From the IMG/VR virus record IMGVR_UViG_3300034200_001057, positions 1 through 61,470 of that record: 61,470 bases of DNA. One strand, 5' to 3'. This document shows positions 8,861 to 18,122 of this stretch, piece by piece. The stretch is from a virus. The notes under the pieces are model-generated. The model was given only the letters and a program-made list of their open reading frames with translations, was not told the DNA's origin and did not search any database. The translations under genes and the position numbers were made by a program. Each line of letters begins with the position of its first letter. Within the stretch, counting starts at the first letter, position 1.

Positions 8861-9357
8861 TATTTCTTAGGGTTCATTATCTTATCTTGCGCTTTTTCAA
8901 TCTGCTTTCGTATCTCAGGAACCAGATTCTCTTTCACAACTTCAATGAGCCTATCCTTCGCCGCTTCGAACGTAGGGCCAACGAATGGCCGGGCTGGAAC
9001 GTGGCCGATTACCTCGCCCTTCCTCCCTTGCCCTTTTCTCCTTAGCATGTGCCCAAACTCGACGAACTTCGTATAGAAAACACCTTTTACGCCGGCATTA
9101 GCACCAACCTGATCCGCCCTTCCGCGCCGAGCTCTAAAGCCCTTCTTCATCGCACCCACGGGGTACTTTTCTGCGAACTTTCGACCCTTTGGATTACTGG
9201 TCCCGCCGACTGGAGCCGCTTTTTTTAGCTCAGGGACAATCTCCTGCGCTGCCCGAAACGTAGCGTTTCGCATCGCATTCTTCTGAAGATTCGGGCCTAG
9301 CTGCTTTAGTAGGTCAAGCAACCCATCGAGCCCCTGAATGAACTCATCATCTCGCAT
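8860..9357 (-). CDS. HK97 gp10-like neck protein
   Basis: 165 residues. Pattern of the HK97-gp10_like family: GLDGLLDLLKQL near the N terminus, then KNAMRNATFRAAQEIVPELK, and GHVPARPFVGPTFEA late in the protein. In HK97-type phages it belongs to the head-tail joining and tail completion set. It overlaps neighbouring genes by single bases on both sides, consistent with a coupled late operon. Confidence 0.88.
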   Translation of the reverse strand: MRDDEFIQGLDGLLDLLKQLGPNLQKNAMRNATFRAAQEIVPELKKAAPVGGTSNPKGRKFAEKYPVGAMKKGFRARRGRADQVGANAGVKGVFYTKFVEFGHMLRRKGQGRKGEVIGHVPARPFVGPTFEAAKDRLIEVVKENLVPEIRKQIEKAQDKIMNPKK

Positions 9358-9671
9358 TAGTAAACCGCCTCCGCCGTAATATCGAGCTCTTCCTTGTAGC
9401 CAATCTCGGCAAGTCCAGTAATTCTCCAGGTTAGGCCGTTATAAACAATCTGCATCTCAGGCCCTACGTCATCACGGTAGTAAATGCGGAAGTTGCTTAC
9501 CCGCATCGAGTGCTTTGCTTCAGTAGCGTACCGCTCATCCATCTTCATAGGCTTTTCGCTTGCCCATACCTTGCAGAGGTTGCGCCAGGTTGAATTAACG
9601 TCACCGTTATCGTTGACGGTGATTCGCTCCTGAATCGTTATGAATCGGTCCTTGCGCCCAGGGTTTTGCAT
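9357..9671 (-). CDS. Head closure protein (SPP1 gp16 / phage H-T join family)
   Basis: 104 residues. Starts MQNPGRKDRFITIQERITVN and contains WRNLCKVWASEKPM and a late YNGLTWRITGLAEIGYKEEL, the standard order of the head closure family that seals the portal-connector channel after packaging. Flanked by connector and gp10-like genes. Confidence 0.9.
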   Translation of the reverse strand: MQNPGRKDRFITIQERITVNDNGDVNSTWRNLCKVWASEKPMKMDERYATEAKHSMRVSNFRIYYRDDVGPEMQIVYNGLTWRITGLAEIGYKEELDITAEAVY

Positions 9672-9673
9672 GC

Positions 9674-10255
9674 CTACGCCTCATGAATCTTGTAGGCATC
9701 CATCGCAAAGTCGAGCGTCTTAGGGATATCCATAGCCGACCCGCCGCCAACTACTACCGGCGCTCGGTTCAAAAAGTAGTGAGATGCTAGAGCGATGACG
9801 ACAAATCGGAGCCCCTCAGGAATACTCGTGTATGAATCTCCGTATCCCGCTGTAAAATTGACCCGCACCGCATCAAAACGGTCATCTGCTGTAGGGTAGC
9901 TCTGATTCTCCCTTACCATTACACGTGGACGAATCGAAGTAGTATCAACGTAGTAGCTACTAGCTGACCAGGTGAATTCGTTTCCACCGTAGTAGTAAAG
10001 AACATTTTGAACGCTCACCAGTGGTGATAGCGGTAGGAAAATAGGATAGTCAGATCGCGGGAAGAATGGCTCCTCTAGTCGCACCGTTCGTGAAATCAAT
10101 GCCCGCCCAGTCTTAGACTCAACAACATGCGTTGCAGCCCTAACGTACATAGTTAGAAGCACATCTTCTTCGCTATGCGTAACTCGGAGTGAGCTTTTTA
10201 ACTCTGCCAAATTCACGGCAAGAGCCAATGGAATCGAAGTTTGAACCCAGGGCAT
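9674..10255 (-). CDS. Head-tail connector (gp6/gp15-like)
   Basis: 193 residues. The N-terminal helices (LAELKSSLRVTHSEEDVLLT) and the following RAATHVVESKTGRAL are characteristic of gp6-like head-tail connectors, which form a ring under the portal. The C-terminal half carries YGDSYTSIPEGLRFVVIALA, also usual for the family. It sits between the capsid genes and the head closure gene. Confidence 0.9.
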   Translation of the reverse strand: MPWVQTSIPLALAVNLAELKSSLRVTHSEEDVLLTMYVRAATHVVESKTGRALISRTVRLEEPFFPRSDYPIFLPLSPLVSVQNVLYYYGGNEFTWSASSYYVDTTSIRPRVMVRENQSYPTADDRFDAVRVNFTAGYGDSYTSIPEGLRFVVIALASHYFLNRAPVVVGGGSAMDIPKTLDFAMDAYKIHEA

Positions 10256-10319
10256 TACGCTCCGAAATGAAAAGTGGCCCCCGCCGACTTGCGACGAGGG
10301 CCTGTAAATTAACTACTAA

Positions 10320-10787
10320 TTAGATCGCAACAGGCTGATCTAATCCTCCGTACCGTGCATCGGACAAGAGAGCAATAACGCATCCATTAACTGGATCGTT
10401 AGTTAGCTCTGTGCAAAGCAGGTGCACCCATGGCTTTGTCTCTGGAAGGTCAGCAGAAAGAACCTCAATCTCGTATATAACATCCTGAGCGGCAGTGGTT
10501 GCAAATCCGGTAGTTGTCGCATTAAGAACAGGGCCAAGCGCATCACTTGCGCCGGTTGTCATCCTACGATAACGAAACGGAATGGCTTGAGCGCCAGCCT
10601 GTGCACTATCTGTGGATGCAAGCACTGTGAGTGTTGCATTTCCAGTTGTTCCACCTTGCTGAAACACAAGAAACGTAAGTTTATCGTGATTAGCCATGCT
10701 GATGGAATCGGTCGCTGGGTTTGTGTTCCAACGGTCTGCCGCTGGAGCAAGGGCTTTGATTGGTTTTGCTACGTATTCACTTAACAT
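10320..10787 (-). CDS. Probable head decoration/auxiliary capsid protein
   Basis: 155 residues placed between major capsid protein and connector. It is beta-rich and Ala/Thr-rich, without catalytic motifs, and resembles the conserved phage proteins that often follow the HK97-fold capsid gene (LTVLASTDSAQAGAQAIPFR region followed by LLCTELTNDPVNGCVIALLS). A head decoration or head fibre base role is inferred from place; I do not recognise a named family with certainty. Confidence 0.6.
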   Translation of the reverse strand: MLSEYVAKPIKALAPAADRWNTNPATDSISMANHDKLTFLVFQQGGTTGNATLTVLASTDSAQAGAQAIPFRYRRMTTGASDALGPVLNATTTGFATTAAQDVIYEIEVLSADLPETKPWVHLLCTELTNDPVNGCVIALLSDARYGGLDQPVAI

Positions 10788-10848
10788 ATTGATTATTCCT
10801 TTAATTCTTTAGCGATAGCAGGGGCATTACGCCCCCACCATCAGTTTA

Positions 10849-12201
10849 TTATGGTCGTGTTGCAACAACTACAGTCGTGCTGAGAGTGTTTGACCCCTTA
10901 AACGGTGTCAGTGGCGACCTACGAACTGGTTGCCCATCAACGCGGTAAGTGAACTTGAGCACCTGCTCATCCTGAAGGAATCGCACGTGAACAGACACAG
11001 CCGACTTAGGACCGCCCTTATCAACAACAACGTATGCCTTAGGATCGGTGAAGATGATATCTCCAACGGTTCCCATTGCCGAGCAATGCTCACTAGCGTA
11101 CGCAGCCCTACCGAGAATGCGATCAACAGCGACCTCTTCTCTCATATTGCCAGTTGTTCCGCCCATGATCAAAACAGGGTAGCTGTTTGAACCGATTGTC
11201 AATGCAAGCGACATAAGCTCAGCTTCGCAACCTTGGTTATATAACCAGATTGCGCTGCCGCGATTTCGCTTAATCAGGCGAGAGAACATCTTCGATATGT
11301 TCTGAGCAACGATACCAGCAGCCGACTGAGATGACTCCTTCGCCTGAGTTACTAAGGCACCGTTCTGAAGTATTCCAAGTGGCTTACCAGCTCCGTTACC
11401 GTTAATGAAGGCATCGTCTAGCTTGAATGCAAGCTCTGACTGGAATGCTTGACTAACCCATGCGCCAAGGAATGGAGCATCAGCGATGATTTCCTCAGTG
11501 AGGTAAGCAGCACCAACGATCTTCTTGGTATTTAGCTCCATAAGCCCAAATCTTGGCTTAGTAGCTGCGATGTCATCGGCTTCGCCTTCCCAGTACATCT
11601 GAATTCCGCCTTGGCGAGATCCGTCAACACGGGAGGTCTCATCAACGTAAGGGATCTTGATTCCGTTGGCACCGTTGCTGAGAGGAAGACGTCGAACTTG
11701 ACTAGCGAATGGTGCCTCTTGGTATCCGTTATCAACGATCTCGTTAGCGAAATCCTTCTGAACGAATACTCCACCATCTGCTCCAACGCCTTCGCCTATT
11801 CCAGTAGCGGTACGCATCATCTTGTTGCTCAGGTCAATCTTGGACCGAAGCTCATTTGAGCGAGAGCTATGTGGGTTCTTCTCAACGTGGATGATGGCTT
11901 GCATCTGCTCACCGAAAGAACGCCATACCTTGCAGTCGCCGTTCTCATCCTCGCCCTCGTTACGAGTAACCTGAATGGATACAGGCTCAGTCGTAGCTTT
12001 GGCACGCTCTTCCTTTTCCTTAGCAAGAACTTCAGCTCGCTCAATGTTTCTCTTGAGGCTCTTAACTTCAGCTTCGAGAGAATCAAATTCCTTGCCCTCG
12101 TCCTCGTTAAGTCCACGCTTCTCTTTCTGTGCTGTCTCTGCTAGTGATTCCATTCGCAGAACGGCATCGTTCAATAATTTTCTTAATTCCTTTAAGTCCA
12201 C
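10849..12201 (-). CDS. Major capsid protein, HK97 fold
   Basis: 450 residues. Residues ~1-75 are a charged coiled coil (delta/scaffold domain) with the LNEDEGKEFDSLEAEVKSLK pattern. The body has HK97-fold landmarks such as GGVFVQKDFANEIVDNGYQE and INGNGAGKPLGILQNGAL. The N-terminal domain is presumably removed by the upstream protease during maturation. An 180-base gap without a gene separates it from the protease. Confidence 0.96.
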   Translation of the reverse strand: MDLKELRKLLNDAVLRMESLAETAQKEKRGLNEDEGKEFDSLEAEVKSLKRNIERAEVLAKEKEERAKATTEPVSIQVTRNEGEDENGDCKVWRSFGEQMQAIIHVEKNPHSSRSNELRSKIDLSNKMMRTATGIGEGVGADGGVFVQKDFANEIVDNGYQEAPFASQVRRLPLSNGANGIKIPYVDETSRVDGSRQGGIQMYWEGEADDIAATKPRFGLMELNTKKIVGAAYLTEEIIADAPFLGAWVSQAFQSELAFKLDDAFINGNGAGKPLGILQNGALVTQAKESSQSAAGIVAQNISKMFSRLIKRNRGSAIWLYNQGCEAELMSLALTIGSNSYPVLIMGGTTGNMREEVAVDRILGRAAYASEHCSAMGTVGDIIFTDPKAYVVVDKGGPKSAVSVHVRFLQDEQVLKFTYRVDGQPVRRSPLTPFKGSNTLSTTVVVATRP

Positions 12202-12383
12202 GACATTCCTATGGTTTTATACTAAACGTTACTCCCCTTTCTCCCAGGGTTTTGGGTACAACTGTGCTGTTTGGTTTGTTGAGCTGAGAAACGATCGATG
12301 GATCGTTGGCTGGCTACGTGATAACGCGAGCCGGATTCAATGGAACCGTTCACACTATCGCCTGATAATTCGAATATGCAGAA

Positions 12384-13022
12384 TTAGAGACTAGCGCGCA
12401 AGCACCGAACTTTTAGAAGATACGAAGAAGGGTCAACAGTAACGATGACTGGAGCTTCTGGCTCTTTCGCTCGTTGCCACTCTTCGCGAGCTTGCTTGTA
12501 TGTTTCCTCTGATGCCGACCGTAGGCCGACCGAGGTCTCCTGATACGCGGGGAAGGTAACAGGGCTCACATCGTAAAGGTCCACGTCAAGAATCTCGCAG
12601 TGGTCCATCACCCCGCGCTCTTCTGAGAATGTCCACTTTGTTCGCTTTGGAATAAACGCGAACGACATCTGATCAACGTTTCCATTCCGAATATTCTCGA
12701 CTACATCCCTAGCCTGTTGAGTGTCGGGAGGCATAGTCTCGGTCCATAGCCCCTTCTCATCTTCCCTAAGTAGGAGCGAACCGTTCTTGGTTCGTCCAAG
12801 AACAATGTTCATGTCGTGATTGAATAGGCTTCGAGTGTCATGCTTCTCTTCAATCGCTCGAGTAAACGCACCGGGAGCGATACTCTCTTCGAACATTCCC
12901 CAGATTACAGTGCGAACATTGAACAATGCAGCGTAGCCGGCAATGACAGATGGTTTACCCTCTTCGCGGGTCTCGATTACTGGTTGGTGAGAAAAGAATC
13001 TTCGTTCAAGCTGGGGTTTCAT
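12384..13022 (-). CDS. Prohead maturation protease (HK97 U35/S78 type)
   Basis: About 212 residues from the ATG at 13022 (MKPQLERRFFSH), which has GGAG upstream; an ATG at 13031 is the alternative. Family pattern: VIAGYAALFN, SIAPGAFTRAI, the catalytic His region LFNHDMNIVLGRTKNGSL, and GNVDQMSFAFIPKR with the catalytic Ser. It cleaves the capsid delta domain. It overlaps the portal stop and precedes the capsid gene as in HK97. Confidence 0.94.
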   Translation of the reverse strand: MKPQLERRFFSHQPVIETREEGKPSVIAGYAALFNVRTVIWGMFEESIAPGAFTRAIEEKHDTRSLFNHDMNIVLGRTKNGSLLLREDEKGLWTETMPPDTQQARDVVENIRNGNVDQMSFAFIPKRTKWTFSEERGVMDHCEILDVDLYDVSPVTFPAYQETSVGLRSASEETYKQAREEWQRAKEPEAPVIVTVDPSSYLLKVRCLRASL

Positions 13023-14679
13023 ACTCTCCATCAGTATAGTTCAAAAGGTTATCAGTCCAATAGTCACCAACTTTCATCTCATTGCGCTCATAGCCCATCG
13101 ATGGATTGTTTTGCCACTCTTCTAATCGCTCGCCGATTTCTTTTCCGTAGCGTGCAACTAATTTCTCAATCCACATATCGGGTTCTGCATTGTTTGATAC
13201 AAGAAAGAACGCTCGACCGATGGATCTGATGCAATTTCTTGTGAATTCGAGGTGATCTTCTAGGAATTTATCCTTCCAAACGATGAATTCTTCGCTGTTT
13301 TTGCTTCGTGCTGCGCTCTTTACAAGGCCGATTTCCTTCCGAATTACCCTCGCCCAAGCCTCTTTGACTGCTCCACGGAACGCAATTCGGACCTCTTCTG
13401 TGTCTTCTTCGTCCTCTTTTTCGGGCTCTTTTGGCTCAATTTCCTCTGTTTTTGGCTCATTTTGGGGCTCTTCTGGCTGAATTCCCTCCTGCCCAGCGGG
13501 AACCATGTTCATCGGAGAGAGGTATACATCACCCTCAGGGCCAATGGGATTCATGTCCTCAAGCATTCGAATGTCGTTGATCGAGAATAATCCCCATTGC
13601 CGCCCGGCAGTATAGAACGCAGCTCTTGCGGTAGAGTCACCACGCATCAATGCATTCGCCTGATGCTTTACGAAGTACTCCTCATCGTTTCCATCGAGTA
13701 GGTCGCGAACAATCGCTTGCTCCCACCGCTGCATCCAGGGGGCGAGGCAGTAAGAAATGAATTCTTGGGACTGCATTTCAATGTTATTGTTCGTTGATCG
13801 CGAGAGGTCGCCAAGCAGATGAGGCGGTACGCCGTATATGCGTGAAATTTCCTCAACTTGAAATCTTCGCTGTTCAAGGAACTGAGCATCACTCTGAGGA
13901 ATGCCCATCTGACGCCATTTAAGCCCACCTTCAAGAATCGCCGTATTCCTTCCGCGATTCTCACCACCGTATAGCTTCTTCCAACTGTCGCGAAGGTTGC
14001 TCTTGGCCTGGTCGCTCATCGTTCCGTCGTACTCAAGTACGCCAGAAGGGAACGCCCCGCCCTCGAAGAAATTAGTTCCAAAGCTTTCAAGCGAAAGTCC
14101 CGCCTCTATCGCCTTTTTTGCCGCTGCAATTGGCGAGAGCCCAACTAAGCCCTCATCCCGATACGCCCTGAGGTGAAGCACTTCATAGCCAGGTAGTATC
14201 TCGTCCTCGCCGGCGTCACTCCTTACGACATAGACAACTTTCTTGCTCTCAAGCTTAGGGATAATCCGGGTTGGATGAATCGGATAGAGCTCCAACACGT
14301 CGCCCGCTCGATTGCGAATAATCTGAGCGTAGGCGTTACCATAGAGCAACATGTGCCCCGTCATCATCTCTCGAAATTCAAACGATGTGGTTTTAAGATT
14401 GTTAGGCTTAGTCTTAAGCACCCTATACAGTGGATGCGTAATTGCCTTCTCTTTGCCGCCGTCCTTAAGATGCACATAGGTAATAAGGGGTAAAGTCGCG
14501 AGATTGCCCGCGATAACCCGCACCGCAGCAAATACGGCTGAGAACTGTAGGGCAGTTTCCGGGGTAACAACCGTCTTGCCGCTCAGATTCAGCAGAAACG
14601 GTGATGTAAAGTAGCGATCATCGGGGATAGTCGATGCGTCGCGCTTGGTAAAGGGCAGGTGCAATCCTAGGATCTTCAT
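13006..14679 (-). CDS. Portal protein (HK97 family)
   Basis: 557 residues. Portal core at ~1-385 includes FSAVFAAVRVIAGNLATLPL and HPLYRVLKTKPNNLKTTSFE, then RIYGVPPHLLGDLSRSTNNN and EQAIVRDLLDGNDEEYFVKH. After ~395 comes an acidic Glu/Pro linker and a ~130-residue helical C-terminal extension, longer than usual for HK97 portals and possibly extending the crown. It forms the dodecameric DNA entry channel. Confidence 0.95.
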   Translation of the reverse strand: MKILGLHLPFTKRDASTIPDDRYFTSPFLLNLSGKTVVTPETALQFSAVFAAVRVIAGNLATLPLITYVHLKDGGKEKAITHPLYRVLKTKPNNLKTTSFEFREMMTGHMLLYGNAYAQIIRNRAGDVLELYPIHPTRIIPKLESKKVVYVVRSDAGEDEILPGYEVLHLRAYRDEGLVGLSPIAAAKKAIEAGLSLESFGTNFFEGGAFPSGVLEYDGTMSDQAKSNLRDSWKKLYGGENRGRNTAILEGGLKWRQMGIPQSDAQFLEQRRFQVEEISRIYGVPPHLLGDLSRSTNNNIEMQSQEFISYCLAPWMQRWEQAIVRDLLDGNDEEYFVKHQANALMRGDSTARAAFYTAGRQWGLFSINDIRMLEDMNPIGPEGDVYLSPMNMVPAGQEGIQPEEPQNEPKTEEIEPKEPEKEDEEDTEEVRIAFRGAVKEAWARVIRKEIGLVKSAARSKNSEEFIVWKDKFLEDHLEFTRNCIRSIGRAFFLVSNNAEPDMWIEKLVARYGKEIGERLEEWQNNPSMGYERNEMKVGDYWTDNLLNYTDGEYETPA

Positions 14680-14752
14680 CCGATGACGTCAAAATAAGAC
14701 CAGTTAGTTGCAATCATAGAACAAGTGCCTAATACCCGGATAGTCATATTCC

Positions 14753-16441
14753 TTAAATGAAGGCAATCCCGCCCGACTCGTAGGGGCTAACCTTCTCAAT
14801 CTTCAACACCGCCCGAGCCAATCCCATAATCAGTGCCACAATCCCATCGATTCTTTCCGCCGACTTCTCCTTATCGGGCTTTATGTTCCCGGCAGGGTCC
14901 ATCTTTACCGAGACGTTATCGAACATCCACCGAAGCACCTCATTCCCATTGTGCCGGAGCTTGGCCGACATCACTTCGGACTCTAAAGACTTCATCGGTG
15001 ACGACATACTCGCGAACCCTTGCCGCATCTCTACCACATTGAGGCCATCCTCTTCGCGTAGCTGCTGAACAAGGTGAACCGCGTTCCACGGATCGAAAGC
15101 AATCTCCTTAATGCGGTAGACTTTCGAGAGGTCGTTAATCTTCTTCCTCAGAAACGAGTAATCAATCACGTTCCCCGGTGTAGCTTCAATCAATCCCTGC
15201 TTAATCCAAAGTGGATAGGGTACCCGGTCCCGTCTAGCACGTAGGTCCGCGTTCTCTTCGGGTACCCAGAAGAAAGGAAAGACCCTATGGATGCCATTTT
15301 CCATCGGGAAAACAAGCGTAAGGGCTGAAATATCCGTAGTTGTAGAGAGGTCTAGGCCAGCGAAACACTCTCTACCGAGGAGCTTTCTGATGTCAAAGTC
15401 CTCTTTGCATGCGTCCCATCGCTCAACAGGTATCCATTTTGAACGGGAATTACACCAAATATTGAGCCGTTTGGTCTTAAAATTGTTCTGCGCTGCCGGT
15501 ATTTCCTTTGCTTTCTGCGCTAATTCCCTTAGCTCATCGATGTTTACCGATACCCCAAGGTTTGGATTGCTCTTTATCCATACCTTTTCATCAAGCCAAT
15601 TGTCCTCATCGTCCTGCGTATATATTAAAGGGAAGTAAACATCATCCTGCCGAATCCCCTTAAGTACTTGCTCCCCATGATTGCGGAACTCTAACGCGAT
15701 TGAATCCGCCGTGTTGATTCCCGCCGTAGTAATCATCCACATCATCGGCTGCTGCCGTGCTCCCATACCCGTCTCGATAACGTCCACCACTCCACGGGTT
15801 CTGTGGGCATGAATTTCGTCTATTAAGCCGGCACTAGGGCTTAAGCCGTCGAGTGTATTGTGGTCGGCTGATAGTGGCTCGAACTTAGAAAACGATTCAG
15901 GCACCGAAAGATTGTTTCTAAAGACCTGAACCATCTGAGACAATGAAGGCGATACCTTAACCATCTTCGTTGCAGCACTGTGGATAATCCTTGCCTGATC
16001 CTTTGTCGTCGCTGCACTATAGACCTGAGCTCCTGCCTCACCGTCAGCTATTAGAAAGTAAAGCCCGAGGCCGGCAGTAACCGTGCTCTTCGCATTCTTT
16101 CGCGCTACTTCAATATAAGCACGACGAAACCGCCGAATGCCTTCACCCTTTCGCATCCAACCGAACGGGACCCAGAACATGAACTGTTGCCAGTCCTCAA
16201 GAACAATGGGGCTTCCCGCCCATTTTCCCTCGACGTGATTGCAGAACTGAAAGAAATCAAGGATGCGTTGAGCCGCATCAGGGTCAAAGTAGTACGGGAA
16301 ATCCGGGTCCGACTCTGAACGCTCTAGGTCTTTTACGTGCCGCTCAACCGCAAGGCGGATGAATTTACACGTAAGGAGCCGACCGCTTAGAACATCGTCA
16401 ATATATCGCAGTGCTGGATGCTGCCCGTCACTTCTTTCCAC
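14753..16441 (-). CDS. terL: Terminase large subunit
   Basis: 562 residues, Terminase_1/HK97-type. ATPase domain: atypical Walker A ARKNAKST at residues 113-120, Walker B GLIDEIHAHR near 210, and coupling motif WMITTAGINTADS. Nuclease domain: first acidic residue in FAGLDLSTTTDISAL near 355, then AFDPWNAVHLVQQL. Overlaps the small subunit by 14 bases. The association with an HNH gene upstream suggests cos-type packaging, but no cos site could be identified by eye. Confidence 0.97.
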   Translation of the reverse strand: MERSDGQHPALRYIDDVLSGRLLTCKFIRLAVERHVKDLERSESDPDFPYYFDPDAAQRILDFFQFCNHVEGKWAGSPIVLEDWQQFMFWVPFGWMRKGEGIRRFRRAYIEVARKNAKSTVTAGLGLYFLIADGEAGAQVYSAATTKDQARIIHSAATKMVKVSPSLSQMVQVFRNNLSVPESFSKFEPLSADHNTLDGLSPSAGLIDEIHAHRTRGVVDVIETGMGARQQPMMWMITTAGINTADSIALEFRNHGEQVLKGIRQDDVYFPLIYTQDDEDNWLDEKVWIKSNPNLGVSVNIDELRELAQKAKEIPAAQNNFKTKRLNIWCNSRSKWIPVERWDACKEDFDIRKLLGRECFAGLDLSTTTDISALTLVFPMENGIHRVFPFFWVPEENADLRARRDRVPYPLWIKQGLIEATPGNVIDYSFLRKKINDLSKVYRIKEIAFDPWNAVHLVQQLREEDGLNVVEMRQGFASMSSPMKSLESEVMSAKLRHNGNEVLRWMFDNVSVKMDPAGNIKPDKEKSAERIDGIVALIMGLARAVLKIEKVSPYESGGIAFI

Positions 16442-16895
16442 CAGCTAGATACTTTTGTAGCGGATCGCTCTCTCCGCCTTCAGCTTTTGCAGTGAGACGC
16501 GCCCGGCTGCATGGTGTCATACCGTACTCAGTAATGAACTGGCGAACGAAGCCAATGAACTGCGCCGCGTGAATTGCGTAAGGGTTACGCTCAGGGCCAC
16601 TCTTCCCCTTAATCACACGCCCGAACTTATTCATATTCTCGTGAGCTATCTTTACTTCCGCTAAGGCTTGAGCAAGGGCAACCATACCAAGCCTATCAGC
16701 TTCAGTACCAACACGCATCGATGTGACAAGTCCGGTTATTTCGCGATAAAACTCTTTAGCATCATCGTGTAACCAATCCGGTGGTTCATCACCCGCTTCG
16801 AGTAGCGGGGATTCTGGTACGTCGTCGATTGCACGTTTACCAGGGTTCCCCGCTAAGAGTTTTAATGGTGGTGGTGTTGGTTTCCGACCTTTCAT
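16428..16895 (-). CDS. terS: Terminase small subunit (P27 family)
   Basis: 155 residues. Starts MKGRKPTPPPLKLLAGNPGK, the hallmark of P27/Terminase_4 small subunits (the R/KP-P-L.LL.GNPGKR motif), followed by the PESP and PPDWL segments and helices for oligomerisation. Binds the packaging site and loads the large subunit. Confidence 0.95.
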   Translation of the reverse strand: MKGRKPTPPPLKLLAGNPGKRAIDDVPESPLLEAGDEPPDWLHDDAKEFYREITGLVTSMRVGTEADRLGMVALAQALAEVKIAHENMNKFGRVIKGKSGPERNPYAIHAAQFIGFVRQFITEYGMTPCSRARLTAKAEGGESDPLQKYLAGGKK

Positions 16896-16896
16896 T

Positions 16897-17607
16897 TTAC
16901 TTCGTTCTTATTTCATCCAAGTATTTAGCTGATACGCCATTTACTATTGTCCTATTTAACATCGGATGATCTTCATCATTAGGTCCCGTATCGCTATCGG
17001 GATGCCACGCCGTGACTAGTAGCTCTTCATCGTCAGTATAAAACATATGCTTGCCGTTCGTCTCTAAGAACCAGACAGTTCCCGGCGTAAGTGGTACTTC
17101 ACCATCTGGAAAAATTGCTCTCCCTCGTCCCGCAATAGTCATTCCGCATCGCACACTTGGGTGTATGTGCATCGTTTGCCGGACATGTTTTGGAAAATGA
17201 AGGAGGTTAAAACAAGGATCGCCAATCTTTGGCGGTGCAATTATTAGAGAGTCTCTACAGCCATCAATGTATTTTAGCCTGCCGGTATCTTCTGCTGGGC
17301 CACCAATTGTATTTAGGTGTTTATAACCTTCGAGTTCAATTACAACGGCGCAATCGGAAAAGAGCTCTGCTGGCGTTTGTACCGCGAAATACATTCGTGG
17401 CTGCAAAGCGACTTCGTATGTATTATACTTTATCCTCCCTTCACTTAAGGTCATTCCGTAAATAGTTCCGCCCTCATTACTCGAGGCATAGTATCCATCA
17501 ACGGCGGTTACCTTAGCTGTTCCCGCATTACTATTTCCATGAATTAAGCGTTCCCCCGATACAACTTCGGTTTCCCCCGGTCTAAGCATTCTCATCCTGG
17601 TACCCAT
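16897..17607 (-). CDS. Cupin-domain protein next to ParB/PAPS-reductase-like genes
   Basis: 236 residues. A C-terminal cupin barrel is supported by HFPKHVRQTMHIHPSVRCGM (paired His and spacing to later metal ligands), GRGRAIFPDGEVPLTPGTVW and a closing His in AWHPDSD. The N-terminal half is also beta-rich, so it may be bicupin. It overlaps the ParB-like gene upstream by 16 bases. Substrate unknown; it may act on the product of the neighbouring PAPS-reductase-like protein or regulate these genes. Confidence 0.72.
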   Translation of the reverse strand: MGTRMRMLRPGETEVVSGERLIHGNSNAGTAKVTAVDGYYASSNEGGTIYGMTLSEGRIKYNTYEVALQPRMYFAVQTPAELFSDCAVVIELEGYKHLNTIGGPAEDTGRLKYIDGCRDSLIIAPPKIGDPCFNLLHFPKHVRQTMHIHPSVRCGMTIAGRGRAIFPDGEVPLTPGTVWFLETNGKHMFYTDDEELLVTAWHPDSDTGPNDEDHPMLNRTIVNGVSAKYLDEIRTK

Positions 17608-18122
17608 CCTTTATTAAATGACTGGTGCTCCCTTGCAACTACATTAGGAAGTCCAGCTTTTTCAGCTAATCGCAATACTTCTTCATCTTCCATACCTAAT
17701 AGAACGCAAATTTCATCAACAGTTCTAGAAGATTCAAGAAGCTCTTTTACAAGGTCTGCCATTGAGACTACGGCATGCTCACCTCTCGCTCGATTGTGCC
17801 GAATCGTTGACATGATACGATCCTCTCTAGACTTAAAGATTCGCACTATTGGTACTAATCCATTTGTAAGTCTCGCGACCTCTAAATCACTAGACGTTCG
17901 CCAACGATGCTCTCCATCAACAATAACAGGTTTATTCCCACTACCATCATCGAAAACAACAATTGGTTGCGTCCATCCGTCTTGAAGAATCGATACTTTA
18001 AGTAGTTTATGCTCAGGTGGGGCTTGCTTATTAGGGTTATAGTCATTTGGGGCAATCTCGTCTCGATGCACCCACTCTACCTTGCTTAACGGCTGACTTG
18101 CTAATTTACTTAAAGATTCCAT
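17592..18122 (-). CDS. ParB-like nuclease-domain protein (IbrB-like)
   Basis: 176 residues. ParB/Srx-type N-terminal domain: EWVHRDEIAPNDYNPNK, then DGWTQPIVVFDDGSGNKPVI and VDGEHRWRTS (the ParB box with GEHRxR). The C-terminal part is helical with HNRARGEHAVVSMADLVKEL. A small ParB-like protein overlapping a DUF3440-type PAPS reductase is the IbrA/IbrB arrangement. Here its start overlaps the PAPS-reductase stop by 17 bases. DNA segregation is not implied, because no ParA is present. Confidence 0.8.
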   Translation of the reverse strand: MESLSKLASQPLSKVEWVHRDEIAPNDYNPNKQAPPEHKLLKVSILQDGWTQPIVVFDDGSGNKPVIVDGEHRWRTSSDLEVARLTNGLVPIVRIFKSREDRIMSTIRHNRARGEHAVVSMADLVKELLESSRTVDEICVLLGMEDEEVLRLAEKAGLPNVVAREHQSFNKGWVPG